A stretch of 64,000 nucleotides of DNA from Pedobacter sp. BAL39. GTDB lineage: Bacteria; Bacteroidota; Bacteroidia; Sphingobacteriales; Sphingobacteriaceae. The notes under the pieces were generated by a model. It did not search any database. It was given only the letters and a program-made list of their open reading frames with translations, and was not told the DNA's origin. The first letter of the stretch is position 1, and every line of letters begins with the position of its first letter. Of this stretch, positions 44,989-53,682 are shown one piece after another. The translations under genes were made by a program, and so were the position numbers. The DNA lies in contig NZ_ABCM01000002.1 in the NCBI RefSeq assembly GCF_000170795.1, positions 248,001 to 312,000 on the forward strand, in the 5' to 3' direction.

Positions 44989-45643
44989 CATTACGCCATT
45001 TACGCTGCTGGACTATCCTGATAAGTTGGCTTGTATCGTTTGGTTCGCCGGCTGTAATATGCGTTGCATTTACTGTTATAATCCTGACATTGTACTGGGA
45101 AAGGGAAGGCTAAGTGCACCGGATGTCATTACCTTTCTGCATTCCAGAAGATTGCTTCTTGACGGCGTGGTGCTTAGTGGTGGAGAATGTACCATGCATA
45201 AAGACATTATTCCACTAGTGGCAGAAATCAAGAGGATGGGCTTTTCAGTAAAGCTGGATACCAATGGTTCCATGCCGGGAGTTTTAAAAAAACTTCTGGA
45301 TGCACAATTGATCGATGCCATAGCCCTTGACTTTAAAGCGTTGCCTGGAAATTATGAAATGGTGACCGGAGCGGATCTTTTTCGACCATTTGCTGAGAGT
45401 TTATCATTGTTGATTCAGTCCGACATACCGTTTGAGGTACGCACCACCTTACACAGTGATCTGATTAGCGTTGATTACTTTCAGCAGATGATGTCCTACC
45501 TGCAGAGTAAACATTATAAAGGTGATTATTTCATTCAGCAATTCCGGAATAATGTTCCTGTACTTGGACAACTGAATTATTCCTTGCCTGAATTTGATGC
45601 TTCCCGGTTTTCCACATCTGAGATCAGGGTGTTGGTCCGGTAA
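44954..45643 (+). CDS. nrdG: Anaerobic ribonucleotide reductase activating protein
   Basis: A 229-residue radical SAM activase that abstracts hydrogen from the glycyl-radical Gly of its partner. The iron-sulfur site is Cys34, Cys38 and Cys41 in WFAGCNMRCIYCYNPD; VVLSGGECTMH is the SAM-binding region, and LDTNGSMP follows. It is the longer NrdG2-like form. The proposed start is the TTG at 44954, because no ATG or GTG lies between it and the conserved segment at ITPFTLLDYPDK. It overlaps the glycyl-radical subunit gene by 35 bases. Confidence 0.9.
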   Translation: MKKIRKTNSIFSITPFTLLDYPDKLACIVWFAGCNMRCIYCYNPDIVLGKGRLSAPDVITFLHSRRLLLDGVVLSGGECTMHKDIIPLVAEIKRMGFSVKLDTNGSMPGVLKKLLDAQLIDAIALDFKALPGNYEMVTGADLFRPFAESLSLLIQSDIPFEVRTTLHSDLISVDYFQQMMSYLQSKHYKGDYFIQQFRNNVPVLGQLNYSLPEFDASRFSTSEIRVLVR

Positions 45644-45651
45644 ATGAGGTT

Positions 45652-46194
45652 CTAATCATCTTCCAATACCGTTTTAAGGTTGATGAGTCCGGTTTGAAGG
45701 TCTTTGCCAATCATGTCATCCATATCCATAAACAACAGCATAATGTTCATCGGGTAAGTCATCCGTCCTTTAAACCCCCACTTCACCAAGGTCCCGGTAT
45801 TTCCGTCATCTTCGGTAATGAGGTAGGCATCATCTTCAGCGTCAAATGGCTCCTTAAAACGGAGTTTTGTGTCTAGCCTTCTGCCATACGATACGCCTGT
45901 AATTTCCTGTTCACCTTTACCCAGATCCTTATTCTTACTGTCCCAGGTAGCAATGAAGCCGACTTTTCCGTCAATACCACTATACGTTTTTTTCATTGAA
46001 GGATCCATTCTATTCCATACGCTGAATTGATCCTGGTTGCGTAGCAGTCTGATAAAATTATACACTTCCAGCCTAGGCCGCTCAATTTCAATATGCCTTT
46101 CAACAGCATAGTCTTTTTTTGTAAATATCGCGGCGATGAGTGCCAGGACAATTAATCCTAATAGTCCCAATAAAATTCTTTTGATCGTTTTCAT
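45652..46194 (-). CDS. SRPBCC-family (START-like) protein with an N-terminal membrane anchor
   Basis: A 180-residue protein: a hydrophobic segment at about 8-24 (ILLGLLGLIVLALIAAIF) anchors it, then about 30-175 forms a polyketide-cyclase/SRPBCC domain (IEIERPRLEVYNFIRLLRNQ and a C-terminal long helix DMIGKDLQTGLINLKTVL). These bind hydrophobic ligands; the ligand is unknown here. It is convergent with nrdG. Confidence 0.8.
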   Translation of the reverse strand: MKTIKRILLGLLGLIVLALIAAIFTKKDYAVERHIEIERPRLEVYNFIRLLRNQDQFSVWNRMDPSMKKTYSGIDGKVGFIATWDSKNKDLGKGEQEITGVSYGRRLDTKLRFKEPFDAEDDAYLITEDDGNTGTLVKWGFKGRMTYPMNIMLLFMDMDDMIGKDLQTGLINLKTVLEDD

Positions 46195-46338
46195 GACGCA
46201 GGTCTGTTATCTGGTTCGTTGCAGGCTAATTTAAAGTATTATTGACCATAAATGAAATTGGTGACTGCTCTTGTATCATTGCTGTATCTTTCATAACACT
46301 TATTCTTATAAATGTCTATATTCATATGTTAATCAACT

Positions 46339-46348
46339 AAAACGTTTT
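46339..46348. promoter_or_regulatory. Palindrome AAAACGTTTT upstream of the glycosidase gene
   Basis: A perfect 10-bp palindrome 20 bases before the ATG at 46369. The CG-centred, A/T-flanked form is like operators of LacI-family regulators, but a short A/T-rich palindrome can arise by chance. Confidence 0.3.
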
Positions 46349-46368
46349 TAATTTATGTACCAACTGTC

Positions 46369-48393
46369 ATGAACCGGATAATGACCATTTGTTCGATTGC
46401 TGTGGCTGGCTATTTGCACCAGCTTCCCGCATTTGCACAGCAAAAGACAAAGCAGATAAGTAATGTATCTGCTGTTTTGATCAACAAAAATCCATACATG
46501 GAACTGCCGCTTGGCGCAATAAAGCCAAATGGCTGGCTGAGGGAAATGCTGCAGCGTCAGAAAGATGGGGCTACTGGTCGTCTGGATGAACTCTATCCGC
46601 AGGTCATGGGTAAACGTAACGGCTGGCTTGGGGGAGATGGGGATCAATGGGAACGTGGCCCTTACTGGATAGACGGTTTGCTGCCATTGGCTTATCTGCT
46701 GGAAGACCAGTCAATGATTGCCAAAGTAAAACCCTGGGTAGAATGGGCCATCAATAGCCAACAGCCGGATGGATACTTTGGTCCCTCAAAAGATTATCCC
46801 TACGAGCAGGGCCTCCAGCGAGACAGCAGCAGGGATTGGTGGCCGAAGATGGTGATGCTGAAGATACTTAAACAATATTACAGCGCAACTGCCGACCCAC
46901 GGGTTATTAAACTTATGACAGCGTATTTCAGGTTTCAGCTGAAGGAGCTTCCTTCAAAGCATTTGGATCACTGGTCGTTCTGGGCGAGGTATAGAGGCGG
47001 TGACAACCTGATGATGGTTTATTGGTTGTACAACATCACCGGCGACGCCTTTTTGCTTGATCTGGGAGAACTACTGCATAGACAAACTTTCGATTTTACC
47101 AATGCATTTGCGAATACAAATATGCTTTCATCACTATCCAGTATCCATACAGTTAATCTTGCACAGGGTATGAAAGAACCGGTAATCTACTACCAGCAGC
47201 ATAAAGATCAAAAATACCTTGATGCAGTAGATAAAGGTTTGGCGGATATCAGAAAATATAACGGTATGGCGCATGGTGGCTATGGTGGCGATGAAGCGCT
47301 GCACGGCAACAATCCTACGCAGGGCTTGGAGCTCTGTACCGCTGTGGAGATGATGTTTAGTCTGGAAAGTATGCTGGAGATTACCGGAAAAACAAGTTAT
47401 GCGGACAAACTGGAAAAACTTGCATTTAACGCGCTGCCAGCGCAGGTCACTGACGATTTTATGGCCCGGCAGTACTATCAGCAGGCCAACCAGGTGATGG
47501 TTACACGAGGTACACGCAATTTTGAACAGAACCACAATGGCACTGATGTCTGTTATGGACTCTTGACGGGTTTCCCATGCTGTACTTCAAATATGCATCA
47601 AGGCTGGCCTAAATTTACACAGAATTTATGGTACAAGACCGATGATCAAGGAATTGCTGCGCTTGTGTATGCGCCAAGCGAAGTGCATGCCCAGGTTGCA
47701 AATGGGATAGAGATTTTTTTTAAAGAACAAACAAATTATCCTTTTGAGGAGCGGATCAGATTTACATTGGAAATGCCAAAGAGGATCAAAAATCTTAGTT
47801 TTCCTTTTCATCTACGTATTCCGGAATGGTGCAAACGGGCAACGGTAAAGATTAACGGAAATACATGGAAGGAAGTGGATGGTAATCAGGTTGTAAAAAT
47901 TAGTCGGCAGTGGAATACAGGTGATGTTGTGGAGTTATTGCTACCCATGGAAATATCCAGGAGCAGATGGTACGAAAATTCGGTATCTATAGAACGGGGA
48001 CCGATTACCTATGCTCTTAAAATTGAGGAGGAATTGAAAATGGTAGAAAATACTAAAGATCCACAGGAATACGGGAGCAGCTACATAGAGATACGTCCAA
48101 AATCCGCATGGAATTATGGCTTGATTGACCACAAGGATGATCAACTAGAGACACTTTTTCAGGTGGAAGATTCTAATTTTAATGGAAACTTTCCATGGAA
48201 CCTCGAAAATGCACCGATCAGCATCAGGACGAAAGCGAAACAAATTCCTTTCTGGGAATTATATAACGATATGACCGGCCCGCTGCCTTTCAGTACTATC
48301 TACGGGTTGGAAAACACTGCAACGACTGAGATTAAGCTAGTTCCGTATGGTTGCACATCTCTTCGCATTTCTCAGTTTCCAATTGTAAAATAG
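46369..48393 (+). CDS. Secreted glycoside hydrolase of the GH127 type (beta-L-arabinofuranosidase-like, DUF1680)
   Basis: A 674-residue exported protein with a signal peptide at about 1-24 (PAFAQQ). The (alpha/alpha)6-barrel GH127 features are present: GDQWERGPYWIDGLLPLAYL early, and the metal/catalytic residues Glu321 and Cys323 (GLELCTAVEMM) with Cys404-Cys405 (GFPCCTSNMHQGW), matching the Glu-Cys-Cys-Cys set of HypBA1. The C-terminal half holds beta-sandwich domains. Substrates of this branch range over arabinofuranosides and others, so specificity is not claimed. No SusC/SusD genes are adjacent. Confidence 0.87.
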   Translation: MNRIMTICSIAVAGYLHQLPAFAQQKTKQISNVSAVLINKNPYMELPLGAIKPNGWLREMLQRQKDGATGRLDELYPQVMGKRNGWLGGDGDQWERGPYWIDGLLPLAYLLEDQSMIAKVKPWVEWAINSQQPDGYFGPSKDYPYEQGLQRDSSRDWWPKMVMLKILKQYYSATADPRVIKLMTAYFRFQLKELPSKHLDHWSFWARYRGGDNLMMVYWLYNITGDAFLLDLGELLHRQTFDFTNAFANTNMLSSLSSIHTVNLAQGMKEPVIYYQQHKDQKYLDAVDKGLADIRKYNGMAHGGYGGDEALHGNNPTQGLELCTAVEMMFSLESMLEITGKTSYADKLEKLAFNALPAQVTDDFMARQYYQQANQVMVTRGTRNFEQNHNGTDVCYGLLTGFPCCTSNMHQGWPKFTQNLWYKTDDQGIAALVYAPSEVHAQVANGIEIFFKEQTNYPFEERIRFTLEMPKRIKNLSFPFHLRIPEWCKRATVKINGNTWKEVDGNQVVKISRQWNTGDVVELLLPMEISRSRWYENSVSIERGPITYALKIEEELKMVENTKDPQEYGSSYIEIRPKSAWNYGLIDHKDDQLETLFQVEDSNFNGNFPWNLENAPISIRTKAKQIPFWELYNDMTGPLPFSTIYGLENTATTEIKLVPYGCTSLRISQFPIVK

Positions 48394-48772
48394 AGATGAA
48401 AATGAAATAAAAATTGAGACAGTGCTTATAAGTGCTTGTTCATATTGTAGTTAGCGTCTGACCTGTGGATTTGTTGATAACTAATTTGTGAAATGGAGGA
48501 TCTGAATCGGTAAATTGTTGTTATGATATTGAGGTAAGAATAATTATAAAAAAGTCCTGTGAGCGGGCGATCCGTGAAGGGCAGGCAAAGCATAATCTGA
48601 CAATTGTTAGAGCCCTTTAAACGAAATTCCCATTGTAAACACCTGCACGATCGAAGGTCATGCAGGTGTTTTTTTAATTTTTGGTGGTTACATTCACAAA
48701 TTAAGCTGTTACATTTGGGGTATTACCATCCATGAAATTTTCGGAGTTAATCAATACCTAAGAAAAAACTCA
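48394..48772. other. 379-base gene-free region before the AlkC-like gene
   Basis: No open frame of note was seen. Near its right end there is an intrinsic terminator (48637-48675), about 240 bases after the glycosidase stop. It could end the glycosidase transcript or a small RNA from within this stretch; no -7 box with exact consensus was found to support the latter. Confidence 0.4.
48637..48675 (+). terminator. Intrinsic terminator in the gap before the AlkC-like gene
   Basis: An 11-bp stem (AAACACCTGCA with TGCAGGTGTTT) with a 13-base loop, followed by a run of seven T residues. Confidence 0.88.
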
Positions 48773-49873
48773 ATGAGCCTGATTAAGGATATTTATTCCC
48801 ATGGTTTTTACAACCGTTTTGCAGCACTTGCACAAACAATAGTGCCGGATTTCGATCCTGAAAAGTTTGTCAACGAATGTTTATCTCCCTCATTTGAGAC
48901 GATGGAGTGGAAAGCGCGTATGCAGCATACTACTGCAGTCTTACGTCAATTCATGCCGGCAGATTTTGCTGAGGCGACACCGCTACTCCTGAAATTAGTA
49001 GAAACACTGACGGTCCGAAATTTCGGAGTAGACAGTTTCGTATTCATGTTTTTGCCGGATTACATTGCTGCATATGGATTGGAGGACTTCGGAAACTCGA
49101 CACAATTGTTGGAACGTTTTACCATGTTCGTAAGTTGCGAATTTGCAGTCCGCCCTTTTCTGCTTAAATATCCGGAAGAAATGATGGAAGTCATGGTCCG
49201 GTTTTCAAAACACCAGAATCACAAGGTGCGTCGTTTCGCATCCGAGGGAAGCCGGCCAAGATTACCCTGGGCAATGGCCATTCCATCGTTAAAAAAAAAT
49301 CCTGCACCTTTGATTCCCTTATTGGAGAACTTAAAAAATGATCCTTCAGAATGGGTGAGGAGAAGTGTAGCAAACAATCTGAATGACATTTCCAAAGACC
49401 ATCCTGACTTGGTCATTGAGATCGCCAGGCGATGGTCAGGAGTGACTAAGGAAACGGATGCAATCATCAAACATGGCTGCAGGACCTTACTAAAACAGGG
49501 ACATATTGATGTGCTTGCCCTTTATGGGTTATCAAATGAAGGAATCGAGGTCTTGGATTTTGAAATTATAACTCCCGTGGTAGCGTTTGGTGAGTCTGTT
49601 GAATTTAAATGTATGATACGGAATCACACTCAGGTACCAAGGATGATCAGGCTGGAATATGGATTGTATTATCAGAAAGCGAATGGTCAGCTTAACCGGA
49701 AGGTATTTAAAATCAGTGAGAAGGTATATGATGCGGGGATTACTGGTGCAATATTTAGAAAACAATCTTTCAAGGCAATTACTACCCGCTTATTTCATCC
49801 AGGCGCACATGCGGTATCCATTATTGTAAATGGTATTGAAATACAGACGCTCCCTTTTGAACTCAAAGCTTAA
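48773..49873 (+). CDS. alkC: AlkC-like DNA glycosylase (HEAT-repeat, with C-terminal Ig-like domain)
   Basis: A 366-residue DNA-alkylation repair protein. The N-terminal and central parts are HEAT-like helical repeats (visible in VRRFASEGSRPRLPWAMAI and LKNDPSEWVRRSVANNLNDI), and residues about 275-366 are beta-rich, as the Ig-like domain of AlkC. Family members excise 3-methyladenine-type lesions without base flipping. Length (about 370) suits AlkC better than the shorter AlkD. Substrate range is inferred. Confidence 0.85.
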   Translation: MSLIKDIYSHGFYNRFAALAQTIVPDFDPEKFVNECLSPSFETMEWKARMQHTTAVLRQFMPADFAEATPLLLKLVETLTVRNFGVDSFVFMFLPDYIAAYGLEDFGNSTQLLERFTMFVSCEFAVRPFLLKYPEEMMEVMVRFSKHQNHKVRRFASEGSRPRLPWAMAIPSLKKNPAPLIPLLENLKNDPSEWVRRSVANNLNDISKDHPDLVIEIARRWSGVTKETDAIIKHGCRTLLKQGHIDVLALYGLSNEGIEVLDFEIITPVVAFGESVEFKCMIRNHTQVPRMIRLEYGLYYQKANGQLNRKVFKISEKVYDAGITGAIFRKQSFKAITTRLFHPGAHAVSIIVNGIEIQTLPFELKA

Positions 49874-50115
49874 AATTGGGCGGTGATGGTTCTGACAGTG
49901 TCCATACTGATGAACTTGTCCTGTTCTGTACTACGGTCTCCCTGACAATAAAATAACAGACTAATTTTTCAGGATTCACAATTGCGTCAATATCTCGTAA
50001 ATGGGTGTTAGAATGTGAATTGAAGCATTAATCTCGACTTGGTTTGCTGTTGCCATCCTTATGTTATTTGAATTGATGTTTCATCTTTATAGATGGCTGT
50101 CTTTGCTCCTGTTGC
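49874..50115. other. Gene-free region upstream of the efflux operon
   Basis: No gene was seen in the part of the 49874-50239 gap before the inverted repeat. The whole gap is regulatory in character: it carries the inverted repeat at 50116-50148 and the sigma-54 element at 50201-50216. Confidence 0.5.
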
Positions 50116-50148
50116 GTCCGATACCAGGCAATCCGTTCGATATCGGAC
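50116..50148. promoter_or_regulatory. Putative upstream activator site for the NtrC-type regulator
   Basis: GTCCGAT (50116-50122) and ATCGGAC (50142-50148) form an inverted repeat, with a perfect CGATATCG palindrome (50138-50145) inside. It sits about 50-110 bases upstream of the sigma-54 element, where enhancer sites of bacterial enhancer-binding proteins usually lie. Binding by the product of 56154-57527 is inferred. Confidence 0.5.
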
Positions 50149-50200
50149 ACTTATTTTTGTTTTATTGTTGTTAACTATCTGATAATTAGTTTATTATTAT

Positions 50201-50216
50201 TGGTATCGCGCTTGCA
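50201..50216 (+). promoter_or_regulatory. Sigma-54 (-24/-12) promoter
   Basis: TGGTATCGCGCTTGCA has the TGG and TTGCA elements of TGGCACG-N4-TTGCW at exactly the right spacing, with differences only at weakly conserved positions. Transcription would start at about 50227, 13 bases before the adaptor ATG. Confidence 0.75.
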
Positions 50217-50239
50217 ATGACATAGGCAAACTAATAAGA

Positions 50240-51490
50240 ATGGACAGACAAATTGCAGAAGAAGTATCTACTAAAAAAAAGAAAAAAACGCTGATCATCA
50301 TACTTATTGTCGTCACTGTACTGACGCTCTCTCTACTAGCCATGAGGTATTACATAAAACCGAGTCTCCGCTCTTCGGAATTCAGCACGTCAATAGTGGA
50401 AGTTGGAGATGTTGCGAATACCATAAATGCAACAGGGGAGGTGTTGCCTGAATTTGAAGAGATCCTCACCAGTCCAATTCAGGGGGCGCTACGTAATGTG
50501 CTGATGGATGCTGGTGCACAGGTGAAAGCAGGACAATCTGTGCTGACACTTGATAAATCGGCGGCGCAGACAGAGTATGAGAAACTCCGGTTTCTCATTG
50601 AGTCTAAACAAAATGAAATTAATAAACTCCGACTTGATCTGGATAAAAGTTTTTATGACATCAGGTCCAACAATAAAATCAAGCAATTGCGCATTTCCAA
50701 TTTCAAAGATGCCGTTGCCAGTGCTGAACGGTTGTTAAAAGCTGGTGGCGGGACACGGGAGGATGTTGAGCAGGCGGAACTGAACCTCAGCGTTGCTGAG
50801 TTGGAAAAACAACAGCTGGAAAACGAGATACGGAATAAACAGCAGACCATGAAAATTGAGATTCGTGAGGCGGAGTTGTCTCTTGCTATTCAGAAAAATG
50901 ATGGACAGGCACTAAAGAGGAAGCTGGCACTAGCGGAAATTATCGCTACACGCCCGGGAGTAATCACTTGGGTAAACAAAAACATTGGCGCAAGCATTAG
51001 TGAGGGTGAATCATTGGTCAGGATTGCCAATCTAAGTAGCTACAAAATTGCAGGCAGTATCTCAGATAACCTGATGGATCGTTTGCATACCGGCATGCCC
51101 GCAATTGTCAGGATTAATGATGTCCAACTGAGAGGGCAAGTGATGAGCATTTCACCATCGGTCAGCAATGCCATCGGTTCTTTCGATGTGCAGCTGACCG
51201 AGAAGAATAACAAATTGCTGCGGCCCAATATGAAGGTCGATGTTTTCCTGATTACGAATGCCCATAGCAAAGTACTGCGTATTACAAATGGGCCTGCTTT
51301 TAAGGGCTCGGATTTACAGGACGTATTCGTGATGCAGCAAGGAAAAGCCCTACGCCGGACAGTAAAAACGGGACTCAGCAATTTTGACTTTGTAGAGATT
51401 CTAAGCGGACTAAAAGCTGGCGATCGGATCATCACATCAGATATGAGTAAATATGAATTTTCAAATGAAATTTCAATTACCAATGAATAA
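50240..51490 (+). CDS. Membrane-fusion (HlyD/MacA-like) adaptor protein
   Basis: A 416-residue periplasmic adaptor with a short Lys-rich cytoplasmic start and one membrane segment (about 17-35). The biotinyl-lipoyl-like halves flank a coiled-coil hairpin (about 105-215), with the lipoyl block LTSPIQGALRNVLMDAGAQV at about 75-94 and ATRPGVITWVNKNIGASIS near 235-255. It would connect the inner-membrane ABC permeases to the TolC-like channel. First gene of the sigma-54-type operon. The stop overlaps the start of the next gene. Confidence 0.9.
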   Translation: MDRQIAEEVSTKKKKKTLIIILIVVTVLTLSLLAMRYYIKPSLRSSEFSTSIVEVGDVANTINATGEVLPEFEEILTSPIQGALRNVLMDAGAQVKAGQSVLTLDKSAAQTEYEKLRFLIESKQNEINKLRLDLDKSFYDIRSNNKIKQLRISNFKDAVASAERLLKAGGGTREDVEQAELNLSVAELEKQQLENEIRNKQQTMKIEIREAELSLAIQKNDGQALKRKLALAEIIATRPGVITWVNKNIGASISEGESLVRIANLSSYKIAGSISDNLMDRLHTGMPAIVRINDVQLRGQVMSISPSVSNAIGSFDVQLTEKNNKLLRPNMKVDVFLITNAHSKVLRITNGPAFKGSDLQDVFVMQQGKALRRTVKTGLSNFDFVEILSGLKAGDRIITSDMSKYEFSNEISITNE

Positions 51491-52991
51491 ATTTATGAAT
51501 TGCAAAGCGTATGGTCTGATACTGTTTGTTGTGCATTTATTTTGCATGACCGAGAATGTGGCTGGTGTTAATTTTATTAATATTCAGATCATTAAGTCTG
51601 ATACATTAAAGCTTACTTTATATGAATTAGTACTTCAGGCTAAGGCAAATTCTATTGCCGCAAAGCAGGCACTAACCATCAAGGAGACAAACTATTGGAA
51701 ATGGAGGACCTATAAATCCAATTACCACCCGCAGCTGGCGTTAACAGGAATTCTTCCGGGATATAATAGAACTTATGCCCAGGTCTTACAGCCTAATGGT
51801 ACGGTTGCTTTTCAGCCTATACATAACGACAACTCATCCCTGAAGCTGGATTTCAGTCAAAGTATTGCCGTAACGGGGGGTACCATCTATGGTACAACTG
51901 AATTGCAGCGGTTCAATGATTTTGACCGTAGCAACGTGCTCTACAACGCTATCCCTTATGGGCTCGGCTATACCCAGCCGCTTATGCAGTTTAACAGTCT
52001 TAAATGGGACAAAAAGATTGAGCCGCTGAAGTATAATGAAAGCCAGCAAGGTTATATTGAATCGCAGGAAAAAATTGCAGTATCTGTTACTGATTATTTC
52101 TTTGACTTGTTGTTGTCACAGGTAAATCTCCACCTGGCAGAGATGAATTTATCAAATACGGGTAAAATTCTGAAAATTGCAAATACCAAATTTGAACTTG
52201 GCAAGATTGCTACCAATGAAATTCTCCAGTTGCAGCTGGAGGAAGTGAATGCGAAAAAAGCAGTTGGTGCGGCAAAACGGGACATGGAAATTGCAAGCCT
52301 TAATCTACGGAGTTATTCCGGTATCGAAGGGGACGAACGAATTGTGGTCATCATGCCCGAAGCGGTTCACGATATTGACATTTCCATAGATCGTGTACTG
52401 ACGGAAGCAGTGGAAAACAGAAGTGATGCCATAGCCTTTGTACGACGTATTGCTGAGGCGCGGAGGGATGTTGCTAAAGCAAAAGGCGAAAATGGTCTCG
52501 TGGCAACTTTAAAAGCAAACCTTGGTTTTTCTAACGCGGCAACGCACCTGTGGGATGTATATCGGTCCCCAAAAACGCAGCAGTCGATAGAGTTGCAGCT
52601 ATCCATTCCTGTCCTGGATTGGGGGCGATCCAAGTCAAGAACCAAGACTGCAGAAGCCAACCAACAATTGGTGTCCTACGAGGTGGAGCAAGATAAGCAA
52701 ATCTTTAAGCAGCAGATTGTGACACAGGTAACGCTGTTTAATATGATGAAGGAACAGATGGTACTCACCGCTCAGGCAGATAGGATTGCCTCTGAAAAAT
52801 ACAAGATCGCAAATGAGCGCTATATACTTGGAAATCTGAGTATCACTGACCTGAGTATCGCCTTTGAGGCTAGCGATCGTGCAAAAAGAGATTACATTAC
52901 GGCGTTGAGGGATTTCTGGGGTGCATATTATCAACTTCGCTACCTCTCGCTGTATGATTTTGAAAAGAACCAGAAAATTAGCTATAAATAA
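51483..52991 (+). CDS. TolC-family outer-membrane efflux protein
   Basis: About 502 residues from the ATG at 51483 (MNKFMNCKAYG...), chosen because it gives a signal peptide (to about residue 28) and overlaps the adaptor stop by 8 bases; in-frame ATGs further upstream lie inside the adaptor gene. Repeated long helices with heptad-like Gln/Glu/Ala-rich stretches (for example KFELGKIATNEILQLQLEEV and KYKIANERYILGNLSITDLS) form the two OEP repeats of TolC proteins. It supplies the outer-membrane exit duct. Confidence 0.88.
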   Translation: MNKFMNCKAYGLILFVVHLFCMTENVAGVNFINIQIIKSDTLKLTLYELVLQAKANSIAAKQALTIKETNYWKWRTYKSNYHPQLALTGILPGYNRTYAQVLQPNGTVAFQPIHNDNSSLKLDFSQSIAVTGGTIYGTTELQRFNDFDRSNVLYNAIPYGLGYTQPLMQFNSLKWDKKIEPLKYNESQQGYIESQEKIAVSVTDYFFDLLLSQVNLHLAEMNLSNTGKILKIANTKFELGKIATNEILQLQLEEVNAKKAVGAAKRDMEIASLNLRSYSGIEGDERIVVIMPEAVHDIDISIDRVLTEAVENRSDAIAFVRRIAEARRDVAKAKGENGLVATLKANLGFSNAATHLWDVYRSPKTQQSIELQLSIPVLDWGRSKSRTKTAEANQQLVSYEVEQDKQIFKQQIVTQVTLFNMMKEQMVLTAQADRIASEKYKIANERYILGNLSITDLSIAFEASDRAKRDYITALRDFWGAYYQLRYLSLYDFEKNQKISYK

Positions 52992-53014
52992 ATATTATTC
53001 ATTAAATATACATT

Positions 53015-53680
53015 ATGATACGCTTAGAGAATATTGAAAAAGTTTACCGGACGGATACTGTGGAAACACTTGCCGTTAACGGAATCAGCCTGGACATTGC
53101 AAGGGGGGAGTTTTTGTCTATCATGGGGCCGTCTGGTTGTGGTAAAAGTACCTTGCTGAACATTATTGGCCTGCTCGACAGTCCTTCAAAGGGAGTGGTG
53201 AATATTGATGACAAGGATATTTCCGGATTTTCAGACCAGCAACTGGCAGGTTTCAGGAATCATACACTGGGTTTTATATTTCAGAGTTATCATTTGATTA
53301 ATGACCTGCAGGTTTTAGATAATGTGGAATTGCCTTTGTTGTATCGACAAGCATCAGCAAAAGAAAGACGTGAGCTTGCCCAGGAGGCTTTGGGTAAGGT
53401 GGGGCTGCATAACCGGATGAAACATTTCCCTTCGCAATTGAGCGGTGGTCAGCGCCAGCGCGTTGCCATCGCCCGTGCAATCGTTGGCAAACCGAAAATT
53501 ATACTTGCCGATGAGCCTACGGGCAATCTGGACAGTGCCATGGGAAATGGAATTATGGACATCCTCATCCACCTGAATAAAAATGATGGAACTACCATTG
53601 TGATGGTGACACATGATGAGCAGATGGCTCACAAGACCCATCGTCTGGTGCGTTTATTTGATGGATCTCAAGTACTATAG
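53015..53680 (+). CDS. ABC transporter ATP-binding protein (MacB/LolD-like)
   Basis: A 221-residue ATPase. The Walker A is GPSGCGKST (37-45), the signature is [15 protein letters not shown], Walker B is [13 protein letters not shown], and the H-loop is VTHD. The [20 protein letters not shown] region after the Q-loop is typical of the MacB/LolD class that works mechanically on periplasmic components. It is 24 bases after the TolC-like gene and 3 bases before the first permease. Confidence 0.95.
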   Translation: MIRLENIEKVYRTDTVETLAVNGISLDIARGEFLSIMGPSGCGKSTLLNIIGLLDSPSKGVVNIDDKDISGFSDQQLAGFRNHTLGFIFQSYHLINDLQVLDNVELPLLYRQASAKERRELAQEALGKVGLHNRMKHFPSQLSGGQRQRVAIARAIVGKPKIILADEPTGNLDSAMGNGIMDILIHLNKNDGTTIVMVTHDEQMAHKTHRLVRLFDGSQVL

Positions 53681-53682
53681 TC

